Assembly (NCBI RefSeq): GCF_036864975.1
Contig: NZ_CP104311.1
Coordinates: forward strand, 591,001 to 655,000
Reading direction: 5' to 3'
DNA length: 64,000 bases
Source of the DNA: Methylococcus capsulatus
GTDB taxonomy: Bacteria > Pseudomonadota > Gammaproteobacteria > Methylococcales > Methylococcaceae
This document shows, piece after piece, positions 48,658 through 58,236 of this stretch. A program made the translations under genes and the position numbers. The first letter of the stretch is position 1. Each line of letters opens with the position of its first letter. Below the pieces are notes generated by a model. That model saw only the letters and a list, made by a program, of their open reading frames with translations. It searched no databases and was not told where the DNA came from.

Positions 48658-49326
48658 ATGCTGCTCTCGCTCCGCTACAACTTCCTGTTCGTCCATATCG
48701 CCAAGACCGGCGGAACCAGCGTGCGCGACTCGCTGTGGCGCTACAAATGGACCGATCCGGCCCGAATTCCGCAGTTCCTGTGCAGCAAGCTCAGTGCGCT
48801 CACCGGCCACGAGATCGGCGCCAAGTTCCCGCGCCACGCCAAGGCCATCGCCGCCATGGAGATGCTGCCGCGCGAGTTGTATCAGAAGCTGTTCAAGTTC
48901 GCCTTCGTGCGCAATCCATGGGATCTGCAGGTCAGCTCATACCATCACATCCGGCGCGAACGGCCCGATCTGCTGGTAGGCCGCGACGACTTCGAGGCAT
49001 TCCTGCGCTGGAAACTCGACCCCGAGCGCGCGCCGCAATACCACGCCGACATGTCGATCGAACTGCAGACGGACTACCTGATCGACCTGCACGGCAATCT
49101 CATCGTCGATTTCGTCGGCCGCTACGAACGCCTCGCCGAGGATTTCGAGGAAGCCTGCCGCCGCATCGGCATCGCCTGCCCCAAACTGCTGCACAGCCGC
49201 AAGGCCACCGACCGCGGCAAGGACTACCGGCGCTATTACAACGACGCCACTGCCGAACTGATCGAAGCGCACTACCGCCCCGACATCGAGCGCTTCGGCT
49301 ACCGCTTTGACGAGCCATTGCCGTGA
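48658..49326 (+). CDS. Sulfotransferase family protein
   Basis: A 222-residue protein with the PAPS 5'-phosphosulfate-binding loop FVHIAKTGGTSVRDSL near the N-terminus and the 3'-phosphate motif FKFAFVRNPWDLQVSSYHHI, characteristic of family-2 sulfotransferases. It lacks a membrane anchor. The start lies one base after the CYP51 stop and its end overlaps the glycosyltransferase start by four bases, so these genes are tightly coupled. The acceptor could be a surface sugar or a sterol; this is inference. Confidence 0.9.
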   Translation: MLLSLRYNFLFVHIAKTGGTSVRDSLWRYKWTDPARIPQFLCSKLSALTGHEIGAKFPRHAKAIAAMEMLPRELYQKLFKFAFVRNPWDLQVSSYHHIRRERPDLLVGRDDFEAFLRWKLDPERAPQYHADMSIELQTDYLIDLHGNLIVDFVGRYERLAEDFEEACRRIGIACPKLLHSRKATDRGKDYRRYYNDATAELIEAHYRPDIERFGYRFDEPLP

Positions 49327-50372
49327 CCGACCGCCCCGGCTCCATCCTCATCGTCCGGCTCGGCGCCATCGGTGACATCGTCTTCGCCTCCGCCCTGATT
49401 CCGGTGCTGCGGCAGGCATTTCCCAAGGCCCGGCTGGTCTGGCTGGCCGACGAAGCCAACCAGGATCTGCTGATCCACAATCCACGGCTGGACCGGCTCG
49501 CGATCTGGCCGCGTGCCCGCTGGGACAGGCTGCGTAAAGAAGGGCATTACGCCACCCTGCTCAAGGAATTCCGCAACTTGGTCCGGAGCCTGCGGGAAGA
49601 GCGCTTCGACTGGGTCCTGGACCTGCAAGGACTCCTGAAGAGCGGCGTGTGGGCGGCGCTGGCCGGCGGCAAGACCCGCATCGGCCTCGGCTCGCGCGAA
49701 GGCAGCCAATTCCTGATGACGAAGCGTATCGACCGCCGCACTGAGTCGAACACGATCGGCAACGACTACCTCAAACTGGCCGTCGAACTTGGACTCGACA
49801 CCGAGGCCTTCGCCATGGATTTCGTGCCGGGGACAGCGGCGGAGACGGAAGCTGCGAAGATCCTGGAGCAGTCAGGCATCGACGGCCCCTATGCGGCGAT
49901 TTTTCCCTTCACCACCCGGCCGCAGAAGCACTGGATCGACGGGAATTGGTCAGCCCTGGCCGATGAGATCAGCGCCCGTTACCGGTGGCCCGTCGTCATG
50001 CTGGGCGGGCCGGGCGATACCGTCCGGGCCGAAGGGATACGGGAGCGCTGCCGGTCGGACCTGAAGAATCTCGCCGGAAGAACCGGGCTGGGAGTCAGCG
50101 GCGCATTGATCCGACACGCCGGTTTAGGCATCGGCGTGGATACCGGCCTGACCCACATGAGCATCGCCCTTAGGCGCCCCACTGTCGCCCTGTTCGGCTC
50201 TACCGCCCCCTATCTGGAAACGGGGAGGGAAAATGCAGTGGTGCTGTATGAGGCCCTGCTCTGCTCGCCCTGCGAACGCCGCCCCAGCTGCGACGGCACC
50301 TTCACCTGCATGGCGCAACTCACGGTCGAGAAGACCCTCGCCGCAATCGACGGCATCCTCAACCGGCCTTGA
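49323..50372 (+). CDS. Glycosyltransferase family 9 (heptosyltransferase-like)
   Basis: A 349-residue GT-B enzyme starting with GTG. It opens with SILIVRLGAIGDIVFASALIPVLRQAFPKARLVWLAD, the GT9 signature, and carries AIFPFTTRPQKHWIDGNWSALADE, GVDTGLTHMSIALRRPTVALFGST in the donor-binding domain. These enzymes add heptose or related sugars to lipopolysaccharide core. The gene overlaps the sulfotransferase and faces a Kdo hydroxylase gene, which also points to LPS core modification. Confidence 0.93.
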   Translation: MTDRPGSILIVRLGAIGDIVFASALIPVLRQAFPKARLVWLADEANQDLLIHNPRLDRLAIWPRARWDRLRKEGHYATLLKEFRNLVRSLREERFDWVLDLQGLLKSGVWAALAGGKTRIGLGSREGSQFLMTKRIDRRTESNTIGNDYLKLAVELGLDTEAFAMDFVPGTAAETEAAKILEQSGIDGPYAAIFPFTTRPQKHWIDGNWSALADEISARYRWPVVMLGGPGDTVRAEGIRERCRSDLKNLAGRTGLGVSGALIRHAGLGIGVDTGLTHMSIALRRPTVALFGSTAPYLETGRENAVVLYEALLCSPCERRPSCDGTFTCMAQLTVEKTLAAIDGILNRP

Positions 50373-50376
50373 GCCC

Positions 50377-51252
50377 TCAAACCAGCGCCCGCCCCGTCAA
50401 CCGTTCCAGTATCCTGAGCGGAGACATGGCGGGATCGCGCATGGCCTCGACCGGAAGATAGAAGGTCTGCTCCAGCAGATACTGGCCGGCCATGACCGCA
50501 TGCGAGGCCTGATCGGTGAACACCATCCAGGTAGTGGATGGGGGGAAGTCGAAAGGCGCCTGATCCACTTCGGCCTGATAAGCCAAGTCGGCTTTCATCC
50601 TGTCGTGCAACTGCAGCATGTAGTGATCGTAGGCACTGCGCCGGCTCTTGGTCAGCCCCAGCCACCGCAGGATGGGAGCACTGCCGGGAAATGGCGCCGG
50701 AATGGCGGGCAGGAAGCGCCTGGCCATCGGCTCGAATGCCTCCCCCAGACGCCAACGGCGGGGGCGGCCTGCCGGATTCACGTTGGCGAACACCCGTAAC
50801 AACCGCCGTCCTTGCACGGGTGAGGAAGGAAAGGCATCGACATGTAGCCGGGTATCGTCCTTACGCCAGGAGCTCGCGCGTCCGGCGGCCTCCACCGGCC
50901 GGAAGCTGGTGCGGCCTTGCACCAGGGCGGCGCTGTATTGCGGCAGCAGCCTCGCCACCAGGCCGGCGGCCTGGCCGGCGAAGCGCGCCATCATGCCCCG
51001 CAGCGCCTCCACATCGGCCACCGCCGGGCCGGTCCCGTGCAGATCGCGGCTCGCGGCATCGAAGCTGACGTTCTTGCTCTTGCCCACCGTCTCCGGCGAC
51101 AGGAAGGTCTTTTCATGCGCCTCGATCGCGAATCCGAGTCGGGGGAAATACAGGACCTTGCCGTGCTCGATTTCAGTCAATGCGTCGGCACGCTCCTTCG
51201 CGGAAAAAGATGCATCCCAGTCGGCGCTGCCGAACTCGAAAATTCTGCTCAT
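50377..51252 (-). CDS. kdoO: Kdo 3-hydroxylase (KdoO-type Fe/2OG dioxygenase)
   Basis: A 291-residue protein of the Kdo hydroxylase family, which oxidises 3-deoxy-D-manno-octulosonic acid to Ko in lipid A-linked core. The iron-binding motif is in RLHVDAFPSSPVQGRRLLRVF, followed by a later basic and His region (SAYDHYMLQLHDRMKADL). Conserved segments include SFDAASRDLHGTG and SSWRKDDTRLHVDAF. It converges on the GT9 gene with a 4-bp gap, in line with a joint role in LPS core. Confidence 0.88.
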   Translation of the reverse strand: MSRIFEFGSADWDASFSAKERADALTEIEHGKVLYFPRLGFAIEAHEKTFLSPETVGKSKNVSFDAASRDLHGTGPAVADVEALRGMMARFAGQAAGLVARLLPQYSAALVQGRTSFRPVEAAGRASSWRKDDTRLHVDAFPSSPVQGRRLLRVFANVNPAGRPRRWRLGEAFEPMARRFLPAIPAPFPGSAPILRWLGLTKSRRSAYDHYMLQLHDRMKADLAYQAEVDQAPFDFPPSTTWMVFTDQASHAVMAGQYLLEQTFYLPVEAMRDPAMSPLRILERLTGRALV

Positions 51253-51257
51253 ACGCT

Positions 51258-52421
51258 CTACCTCTCTACTGATGCCTCTTCGTTATCCGGGTTGGTCCAC
51301 CCCTGCGGCACGCCATAAGGCTTGGCCGGCACGATCGGCGGGCGGCCGAGAATCAGGTCGGCCACCAGCCGGGCCGAGGCGGGGGCCATGGTCAGACCAT
51401 TGCGGAAATGGCCGCAGCTCAAATACAGATTACTGAACGCCGGCGTCGGGCCGATAAACGGAATGCCTTTCGGCGACCCTGGACGCAGGCCGGCCCAATG
51501 GCCGATGACCTCCGCATCCGCCAGCGCAGGCAACCAGTGGCGGGCGAATTCCAGCAGGATACGCCGCCCTTCGGCATCTGGCACCTTGTCGAACCGGCGC
51601 TGTTCCACGGTGCTGCCGCACAGCACTATGCCGTCCCGCCTCGGAATGAGGTAACGATCTCCCGCCAGGACGATATGGTCGACAAGCCCGACCGGCGCCC
51701 GGAACGCCAGCATCTGCCCCTTGACCGGCGCGACGGGCAGGTTCGGGAGCACAGCCCGCAGTATTTCCGCGGACCAGGCACCGGCCGTGACGAGATAGGT
51801 TTCTGCCACGAACGTCCCCTTCGCGGTCACTACCCTTAAGACCTTGCCATCCCGTGATTCCAGAGTTGTCACCCCAGCGCCTTCCTCGATGGCGATGCCG
51901 CGCTGGCGGGCATCGGCCAGTATCGCGCGCAACAGACGGGGATTGCGCACCTGCGCCACCTCAGGCAGACAGATCGCCGGCAGGGAAGACGGCGCAAGCC
52001 GGGGCTCCAGCGAGGCCAGGACAGCTGGTTCGATCCACTCGCGCGGAACTCCGTGCGCCGCGCACCAGGCATCGGCAACCGCGGGCTCTTCCGGCTGCAG
52101 CACCAGCAGCCCGCTTTGCCGCCATTCGGGATCCAGACCGGTTGCGTCCAGCAATTCTGCGACAAGGACGGGATAGCGCTGCTGGCTCCAGGCACAGAGC
52201 GCGGTGACGGCTTCCGGCATGCGCCAAGGACAGAGCGGCGATAGAATGCCGCCCCCTGCCCAGGACGACTCGCGTCCAGCCAGTCCCTTGTCGAGAATCC
52301 GGACCGACAGGCCGGCCGCGGCCAGCTCACGCGCCGCCAGAAGGCCGCTGATCCCGGCGCCGATGATGAGAACGTCGGTCGACTTCACCGCTTGCCGCAT
52401 TCCCTTCACTGGCATGGACAT
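51258..52421 (-). CDS. thiO: Glycine oxidase ThiO
   Basis: A 387-residue FAD-dependent amine oxidase. The N-terminal dinucleotide fold is DVLIIGAGISGLLAARELAAAGL, with SWAGGGILSPLCPW typical of ThiO, and the C-terminal CGHFRNGLTMAPASARLVADLI closes the FAD site. It oxidises glycine to the imine used in thiazole synthesis for thiamine. The start is uncertain by a few codons. It lies near thiC but in a different operon, and no thiS or thiG is visible. Confidence 0.9.
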   Translation of the reverse strand: MSMPVKGMRQAVKSTDVLIIGAGISGLLAARELAAAGLSVRILDKGLAGRESSWAGGGILSPLCPWRMPEAVTALCAWSQQRYPVLVAELLDATGLDPEWRQSGLLVLQPEEPAVADAWCAAHGVPREWIEPAVLASLEPRLAPSSLPAICLPEVAQVRNPRLLRAILADARQRGIAIEEGAGVTTLESRDGKVLRVVTAKGTFVAETYLVTAGAWSAEILRAVLPNLPVAPVKGQMLAFRAPVGLVDHIVLAGDRYLIPRRDGIVLCGSTVEQRRFDKVPDAEGRRILLEFARHWLPALADAEVIGHWAGLRPGSPKGIPFIGPTPAFSNLYLSCGHFRNGLTMAPASARLVADLILGRPPIVPAKPYGVPQGWTNPDNEEASVER

Positions 52422-52426
52422 CCGCA

Positions 52427-55105
52427 TCACAGGGGATGCATGCCGGGCTCATCCCGCCTGGACGGCAGCGGTGTGATTCCACGCGCCTTCTGCAAGGCGA
52501 TGAGCCGCTGCTCCAGCTTGTTTAACGCCGCCTCCAGGGAGGTCTCCATCACCACGATGTCCCCCATCGACAGGATCACCCGCGCGAGTTCCGGAATTTT
52601 GACGCTGCTGGTGGACTCGATGTAGACCGGCTGCACGTACAACAGCGATCGCCCGATGGGCACGATGATGATGCGGCCGCGGGTGAGATGCGAGCCTTTC
52701 TGATCCCACAGGGCGAACTCCTTAGCGATTTCGGCGTCCTGATCGATCATTGCGCTCACCTGTGCCGGACCATCGACCTGGACATCCTTGCTGTACTTGT
52801 AGAGGACGATGGACTTCGAGTAAGGCATGCCACAGGCTTCTGGCCGCAATGCGCCGCCGATCGCCAGCACGCTCATGTTATTGCGCCCGATCGGCGTCAT
52901 CGGATTGATCAGCACGAAATTCTGCATGTTTTCGCAGCCGTCGAGCTGAGTCGTGAAATAGTAGGGTGCCACGGTCCGAGTCACGGTGCGGCCATCGCGC
53001 ATCCGGACGCCGACCTTGGCGAAATCCCAGGTCTCCGCCTGTTGATAAAACAGTTCCGGCTGGGTCTGGTGGTATTTGGCGTACATCCGCATCTGGATCA
53101 CGAACAAGTCCTGGGGAAAGCGCAGCTGCTCCCGAATCAATGGCGGCATGGCGCTGGCGTCCTGAAACAGACCCGGATAAGCCTTAATGTAGCCCTTGAG
53201 GACGGCGTCGTCGTGATCCACGACGTAATAGTCCAGCGAGCCGTCGAAAGCATCAACCACGATCTTGACCGAATTGCGGATGTAGTTGAATTCGCGCTCT
53301 TCGGTGTCACCACGAAACTTGTAGCGTGTACGCTTGGAAACCGGATAGGAATTGAGCGTCGTGTAAGCGTCGACGACCCAGAAAATCCGCTGTGGGGTCA
53401 CCACGATGTAGGGGTCGCGATCCAGCGCCAGGAACGGCGTGACCGTGTTGATCCGCTCAATGATGTTTCGGCGGAACAACGCCTGGCTGCTCTTGGTGAT
53501 ATTGAGTGAGAAAAACAGCCGCTCGTCGCGGAAATAAATGGACAAAAGCAGACGTCTGAGGAGGGAGGAGATCGGAACCCCGCCGCTGCCCGAATAGTTC
53601 TGGCTGGATCCCTGATCGAAACTGGCGATGTCGACGATCTCGAGCCGGTTGGGAACGATCGCGTAATCCAGGTTTTCCAGACCGAAATAGATGTCGGGCT
53701 TCTCGGTGGTCAGACCGACGTCCGAATGCATGTTCAGGTCCCTGAGCCACCATTGCATCGGATGATCGCCCGACTGCGCCGCCGGCGTGATCACCGCACC
53801 ATAGCCGTGGGTATAACGCAAATGGGTGTTCTCCCAGTTCCTGGCCTCCTCGGGCAACTTGGCGAGATTGATTTCACGTGCCGCCAGATTGACCTGTTCG
53901 ATCTGGCCGTTGACGAGATAACGCGCGGTGTCGACCTCCGTGAAATTATAATAGGGCCGTATGCCTTGAAGCTGCTGGTACACATCATCCAGGTATTCCG
54001 GATCCCATACTGGAATGTTGTGCAGATGCTCGCGGATGCGCGGATCGATGGTTTCGGCACCCTCAGGCACCGCCGTGATGTCGATGGTGCGGATTTCGTC
54101 GAGATCGAAAGCCGCCAGCGTCGCATCGATGTTGTACTTGATGTACTTGTGCTCCATTTTGACCGGATTCGGCTTGACCACGAAACGGTCGATCAGCTCC
54201 GGCACCACGTCGACCTTGCGCAACCCGGTGGCGGAAACCCAAATCAGCGCACAGGTCAGCGCCAGCTTGAGTCCGCGATGGCGCTGCACGAACCACAGCG
54301 CGGCCACCACACCGACGACGAGAGAAACGATCTCGACCCAGATCAAAGGCAGATGGTAGCGGAGTTCGATCAGACCAGGGCCGAAAAACAAGGGTTCGTG
54401 GGCGTCGACGTAGAGCAGCTCCTCCCGCTGCAGACGGTATCCCCAGGCCGCCACCACAGCAACCAGCAGCACCAGCAGATTCAAATGGATGCGGGCACCG
54501 CGAGGCCATGGCCGGCGGCGGGCCGGCGAGAATTCGTGCTCCACCCAGTAGAGCGCCGCCACCATGACGGCCAGCACACTGACACATACCAGCAATTCCG
54601 CTTGGATCAGGCCCAGAATCGGCAGCCGGAACATGTGAAAACCGGCGTCTTTCCCGAACACCGGCTCGGTGATGCCGGCATCGGGGGCGAAAAAGAACAG
54701 CAGGCCGGCCTCCCACTCTTGGTAGAACGGCAACGCGACCAGCACAGCCAGAAACACCGACAGCGGCAGATAAACCGGCAATGCCCCGGTCTGGAACATG
54801 CGCAGCCAGCGCCGGTAGCGCGACTCCTCCGACCCTGCGGCATAAATCGCCTGATCGACCCCCAGATACTGCGAAGCGGCCCAGAAATTCAGGAAAAAGA
54901 TCAGGAAAAAGAAAAGAGTCACCCCGCCGGACAAAATGTAGCGGTACAGGACCCGCAGCCAGAAATAGGCGCCGAGGTCCAGCGACTTGAACCACCACCA
55001 GTCGACCAGGAAATGCGTGGCCGCCAGGACGATCGCCAGCAGCAGCCCCACCAAAACCACCATGACCACGGCTGCGGACATCAGCAGTCGTTTCCAGTTT
55101 CCCAT
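52427..55105 (-). CDS. UPF0182 family membrane protein
   Basis: An 892-residue protein. The N-terminal third has seven predicted membrane helices (for example LLMSAAVVMVVLVGLLLAIVLAATHFLVDWWWF and LFFFLIFFLNFWAASQYLGVD). The remaining 550 residues form a soluble region with conserved YTHGYGAVITPA and GVPISSLLRRLLLSIYFRDERL segments typical of UPF0182/COG1615. Function is unknown. It overlaps thiO slightly at its 3' end. The gap upstream (55,106-55,376) contains no recognisable gene. Confidence 0.92.
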   Translation of the reverse strand: MGNWKRLLMSAAVVMVVLVGLLLAIVLAATHFLVDWWWFKSLDLGAYFWLRVLYRYILSGGVTLFFFLIFFLNFWAASQYLGVDQAIYAAGSEESRYRRWLRMFQTGALPVYLPLSVFLAVLVALPFYQEWEAGLLFFFAPDAGITEPVFGKDAGFHMFRLPILGLIQAELLVCVSVLAVMVAALYWVEHEFSPARRRPWPRGARIHLNLLVLLVAVVAAWGYRLQREELLYVDAHEPLFFGPGLIELRYHLPLIWVEIVSLVVGVVAALWFVQRHRGLKLALTCALIWVSATGLRKVDVVPELIDRFVVKPNPVKMEHKYIKYNIDATLAAFDLDEIRTIDITAVPEGAETIDPRIREHLHNIPVWDPEYLDDVYQQLQGIRPYYNFTEVDTARYLVNGQIEQVNLAAREINLAKLPEEARNWENTHLRYTHGYGAVITPAAQSGDHPMQWWLRDLNMHSDVGLTTEKPDIYFGLENLDYAIVPNRLEIVDIASFDQGSSQNYSGSGGVPISSLLRRLLLSIYFRDERLFFSLNITKSSQALFRRNIIERINTVTPFLALDRDPYIVVTPQRIFWVVDAYTTLNSYPVSKRTRYKFRGDTEEREFNYIRNSVKIVVDAFDGSLDYYVVDHDDAVLKGYIKAYPGLFQDASAMPPLIREQLRFPQDLFVIQMRMYAKYHQTQPELFYQQAETWDFAKVGVRMRDGRTVTRTVAPYYFTTQLDGCENMQNFVLINPMTPIGRNNMSVLAIGGALRPEACGMPYSKSIVLYKYSKDVQVDGPAQVSAMIDQDAEIAKEFALWDQKGSHLTRGRIIIVPIGRSLLYVQPVYIESTSSVKIPELARVILSMGDIVVMETSLEAALNKLEQRLIALQKARGITPLPSRRDEPGMHPL

Positions 55106-55376
55106 ATCGTCCTCGTTCGGTGTTTTGTTACTCGTATGGATGGGCTTACAGGGGGATGGAACGCAGGCGGCAGGCGCATGCTCCGGCGCGATCGGCCTTG
55201 TTCGCGCTGGCGTGCCAAGCCATTAGATGATACCCGACTACCCCGTAATCTGGTAGGCGAGAGCGGACGGTACAGAAGCCGGCATGCCGGGGTGGTGGAT
55301 TTCGGCTATACTCACCGCGGCGGAAGCGATCACAAGCTTCCCGAAACCGCCAAAATGGCCGACAAACGCCTGCGGA

Positions 55377-55799
55377 ATGGGGTTCCCCTGTTTGAACCGA
55401 TATGCCCGACGCCTCACGCTGTGTGTCCTGGTACTGATCCAGGTATGGGCACCTCTGCTCCACGCCCATCCGGCCAACAGCGAACCCTGGGGCAAGTTCC
55501 ATCTGCCCGGTCTCGAGTTTCTCGAGCGTCCCCAGGGGAAAGGATGGCATGCTCCGGATGCAGGAGCAGAGACGTCCCTGGTCGTTGCGATGCAAAGCGG
55601 CATTTTGGAGCCCTCGTGTGTCTCGTGCCCTTGCCGGATGGACGAACAGACGCCGGACCATCCTCCCGGCCCGCCCGATGCCCGTTTACCGACACCGGAG
55701 CCCCTGGCAGATCTTCCCCGCTCTCCATTTATCCTGCTGCCCTACGGCTTCCAGGCCGTCAAACCGCCCTCGGCACGCGCCCCGCCGACTCACGTCTGA
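55377..55799 (+). CDS. Small secreted protein preceding RND efflux operon
   Basis: A 140-residue protein with an N-terminal signal (RLTLCVLVLIQVWAPLLHAHPA) and a Pro-rich C-terminus. A cysteine cluster CVSCPC near residue 83 could bind metal. The start MGFPCLNRYARR was chosen because the signal peptide begins there; a longer frame extends upstream without support. It lies about 80 bp before the TolC-like gene. Small periplasmic proteins often accompany heavy-metal efflux operons, so metal binding is a fair guess, but I do not recognise the family. Confidence 0.65.
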   Translation: MGFPCLNRYARRLTLCVLVLIQVWAPLLHAHPANSEPWGKFHLPGLEFLERPQGKGWHAPDAGAETSLVVAMQSGILEPSCVSCPCRMDEQTPDHPPGPPDARLPTPEPLADLPRSPFILLPYGFQAVKPPSARAPPTHV

Positions 55800-55879
55800 T
55801 CTTTGCGTCGCGGCTTCCCCGCGCGTAACGGCGCCTACCGACGATTCCCCGAAATCGAGACGGCGGGCATGCTGACACT

Positions 55880-57142
55880 ATGAATCCGGTACTGCCGATG
55901 ATCCTCCTTCATGGACTCCTCGGTGTTTTCCTCGCCATCGCCTCCGCTTCGGCCCGGGGCGAGGAAGACGCCATGACTGAGCCTGCCGGCCTGCTGCCTT
56001 TCGACGCCCGGCTCAGCCTCCACGGCGTGGTGCAAACCACTTTCGAGAACTATCCGCAAACGGCGATGGTCGACGCCATGCGCCTGGAAACCAACGCCTT
56101 GCAGCAGCGCAGTGACAGCTGGATTCCGGGCTACCCCATGGTCTATATCCAAAACAACCAGAACATTGCAGGCGATGGTGAAGGCATGACGCAATGGGGC
56201 TACCAGGTCCCCCTCTGGCGTTGGGGACAACGGGATGCGAGCCAGGCAGTCACCGATAGGGCCGCCGAAAGCACGGAACGGTTCGGGCTGGGCCTCAAAC
56301 ACGAGGTCGCCGGCCTGGTCCGGGAGAGCCTATGGAATCTCAAAATGATGCAAAACCGTCATCAGTTCGCCAGGACTGTGTACGAGGTGTCGCTGAAACT
56401 GGTCGAAACGGTCAAACGCCGTGTCGAGCTCGGCGATCTCGCCCAGGCCGACCTGCTGCTGGCCCAGAGCGACTCTTTGGAAAAGAAGACCTCGCTCACC
56501 CAGGCCGCCGTCGACCTGCAGCATGCCCACCAGGCTTTCGCGAACCTGACCCGAATGCAATCGGCACCTGAAAAATTCGATGAAGAACTCTCCAGGCTGA
56601 CGGCCATCACCGAGGAACACCCCCAGCTGGCCGCCCTGAATGCCATGATCGAGCGTGCCCAGGCCGATGTGGAATTCGTCCGGCAATGGAAGCAAGGTAC
56701 CCAGCCCACCGTCTTGATCGGCGCCCAGCATCGCGCCTTCGTCAACAAGAACCTGCAGAACGACACCAACGTGGTTCTCCAGATACCGATCGGGGGCGAT
56801 GCCTATAACGAGCCCTTCGTCGCCCAGGCGAATTTGGTACTGACCCAGAAGATCACGGAACGCGACAACCTGATCCGCCTACTCCAGCGATCGCTCAAGC
56901 AGGCACAGCAAACCCTGGAGGCGGACCGCAAAGCGCTGGACATCGCCAGGAACCGGCGCGATATGGCCGAAACCCTGATCCGGATGAACCGGATCGCGCT
57001 TGAAACCGGCGAAATCCAGCTGATCGACTTTCTGCAGGTCCAGACTACCGCGCAGGCGGCAATCTGGGACGCGATGCAGAAGGAAATCCAGTTGAAACGG
57101 GACATCGCCGCTTATAACCAAGTGGTGGGGGTAACACCATGA
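55880..57142 (+). CDS. TolC-family outer membrane efflux protein
   Basis: A 420-residue outer membrane factor with an N-terminal signal (ILLHGLLGVFLAIASASARGEE) and the long alpha-helical repeats of the TolC/CzcC family (RVELGDLAQADLLLAQSDSLEKKTSLTQAAVDL and RMNRIALETGEIQLIDFLQVQTTA). It would form the exit duct for the RND pump encoded downstream. Its stop overlaps the adaptor start (ATGA), giving coupled translation. Confidence 0.9.
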   Translation: MNPVLPMILLHGLLGVFLAIASASARGEEDAMTEPAGLLPFDARLSLHGVVQTTFENYPQTAMVDAMRLETNALQQRSDSWIPGYPMVYIQNNQNIAGDGEGMTQWGYQVPLWRWGQRDASQAVTDRAAESTERFGLGLKHEVAGLVRESLWNLKMMQNRHQFARTVYEVSLKLVETVKRRVELGDLAQADLLLAQSDSLEKKTSLTQAAVDLQHAHQAFANLTRMQSAPEKFDEELSRLTAITEEHPQLAALNAMIERAQADVEFVRQWKQGTQPTVLIGAQHRAFVNKNLQNDTNVVLQIPIGGDAYNEPFVAQANLVLTQKITERDNLIRLLQRSLKQAQQTLEADRKALDIARNRRDMAETLIRMNRIALETGEIQLIDFLQVQTTAQAAIWDAMQKEIQLKRDIAAYNQVVGVTP

Positions 57143-58236
57143 AGCCGCGGGTCCTGGCCGTTCTGGCCCCCCTGCTGCTGGGAACGCCGGCCGGAGCCGA
57201 TCCGATCATCAAACTGGATGCCCAGCAGATCGAGCACCTCGACATCCGTGTCGCCAAACCCGAAATCGTCGATGCCTTGCCCCTGGCCTGGGCACCGGCG
57301 CGCGTGGTCATTCCACCAGACCGGGAGTTCATCGTCAGCGCGCCGCAGGCCGGTGTCATCACCCGAATCGACGTGGCACTGGGATCCTCGGTGACCCCGG
57401 GACAGGTCGTCGCGGAAATGCAAAGTCCGGACCTGCTGACCCTCCAAAGAGACCTCCTCAATGCCGCCACCGAATACGAGCTCGCCGGCTCCAAACTGAA
57501 TCGGGACCAGAAGCTGCTTGACGAAGGCGTCATCTCCAAGCTGCGCTGGCAGGAGACCCGCAGCGTCTTCGACAAGGCCCAGGCCAATCTGCGCCAGGCC
57601 GAGCAAGTGCTCGAGGCCAGCGGGATGTCGGCGAAGGACATAGCAGAACTCAAGCGGTCACGCCGCATAAGCAATACCCTCTCCTTGCGCACGCCAATCC
57701 GGGGCGTGCTGCTGGAACGCCTGGCCACCGTAGGGCAGAGGGTCAGCATGCTGGCCCCGCTGTTCCGCATCGGCAACGTCGACCAGTTGTGGTTGGAAAT
57801 CGACATGCCGCAGGAGCGCCTGAGTGAAATCCGGCTGAAAGACCGGGTCGAACTGGATTCGCCGCGAATCCGGGCAACGATCATCGAAGTCAGCCAGAAC
57901 GTACGGCCAGACACCCAGACCGCCTTGGTGCGCGCCATCATCGACGAGCACGACGACAGCGTCCGCGCCGGCCAGAACGTCAACGTCCAGGTCATGCACG
58001 CCAGTACCGACTTCATTTGCCGGGTACCGCTCGCCGCGGTCTTCAGCCAGGACGAGCGGCAATACGTCTTCGTCCGGACACCCGAGGGTTTCGCGGTGCG
58101 TGCAGTGAAGGTCGCCGCCGTGTCCGGGCGCAAAGCCATCATTCATGAGGGCTTGACGGCCGACGACCGGGTCGCCGTCCAGGGCGTCGCCGCCCTGAAA
58201 GCCGCCTGGACCGGTCTAGGCGGGGGTGACGAATGA
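57139..58236 (+). CDS. RND efflux periplasmic adaptor (CzcB/CusB-like)
   Basis: A 365-residue membrane-fusion protein. After a signal peptide (LAVLAPLLLGTPAGADP) comes the lipoyl/barrel-sandwich domain (IVSAPQAGVITRIDVALGSSVTPGQVVAEMQSPDLL), a helical hairpin, and beta-barrel domains with LFRIGNVDQLWLEIDMPQERL. It bridges the pump and the outer membrane duct. Its stop overlaps the pump gene start (ATGA). No His-rich metal tail is seen, so the metal is not identifiable. Confidence 0.92.
   Translation: MKPRVLAVLAPLLLGTPAGADPIIKLDAQQIEHLDIRVAKPEIVDALPLAWAPARVVIPPDREFIVSAPQAGVITRIDVALGSSVTPGQVVAEMQSPDLLTLQRDLLNAATEYELAGSKLNRDQKLLDEGVISKLRWQETRSVFDKAQANLRQAEQVLEASGMSAKDIAELKRSRRISNTLSLRTPIRGVLLERLATVGQRVSMLAPLFRIGNVDQLWLEIDMPQERLSEIRLKDRVELDSPRIRATIIEVSQNVRPDTQTALVRAIIDEHDDSVRAGQNVNVQVMHASTDFICRVPLAAVFSQDERQYVFVRTPEGFAVRAVKVAAVSGRKAIIHEGLTADDRVAVQGVAALKAAWTGLGGGDE

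Noticed and set aside
53726..55828. Very long plus-strand open frame of about 700 codons opposite the UPF0182 gene
   Set aside because: It is the antisense of a clear conserved membrane protein; the translation is rich in Arg, His and Gln with no domain, typical of antisense frames in GC-rich DNA.
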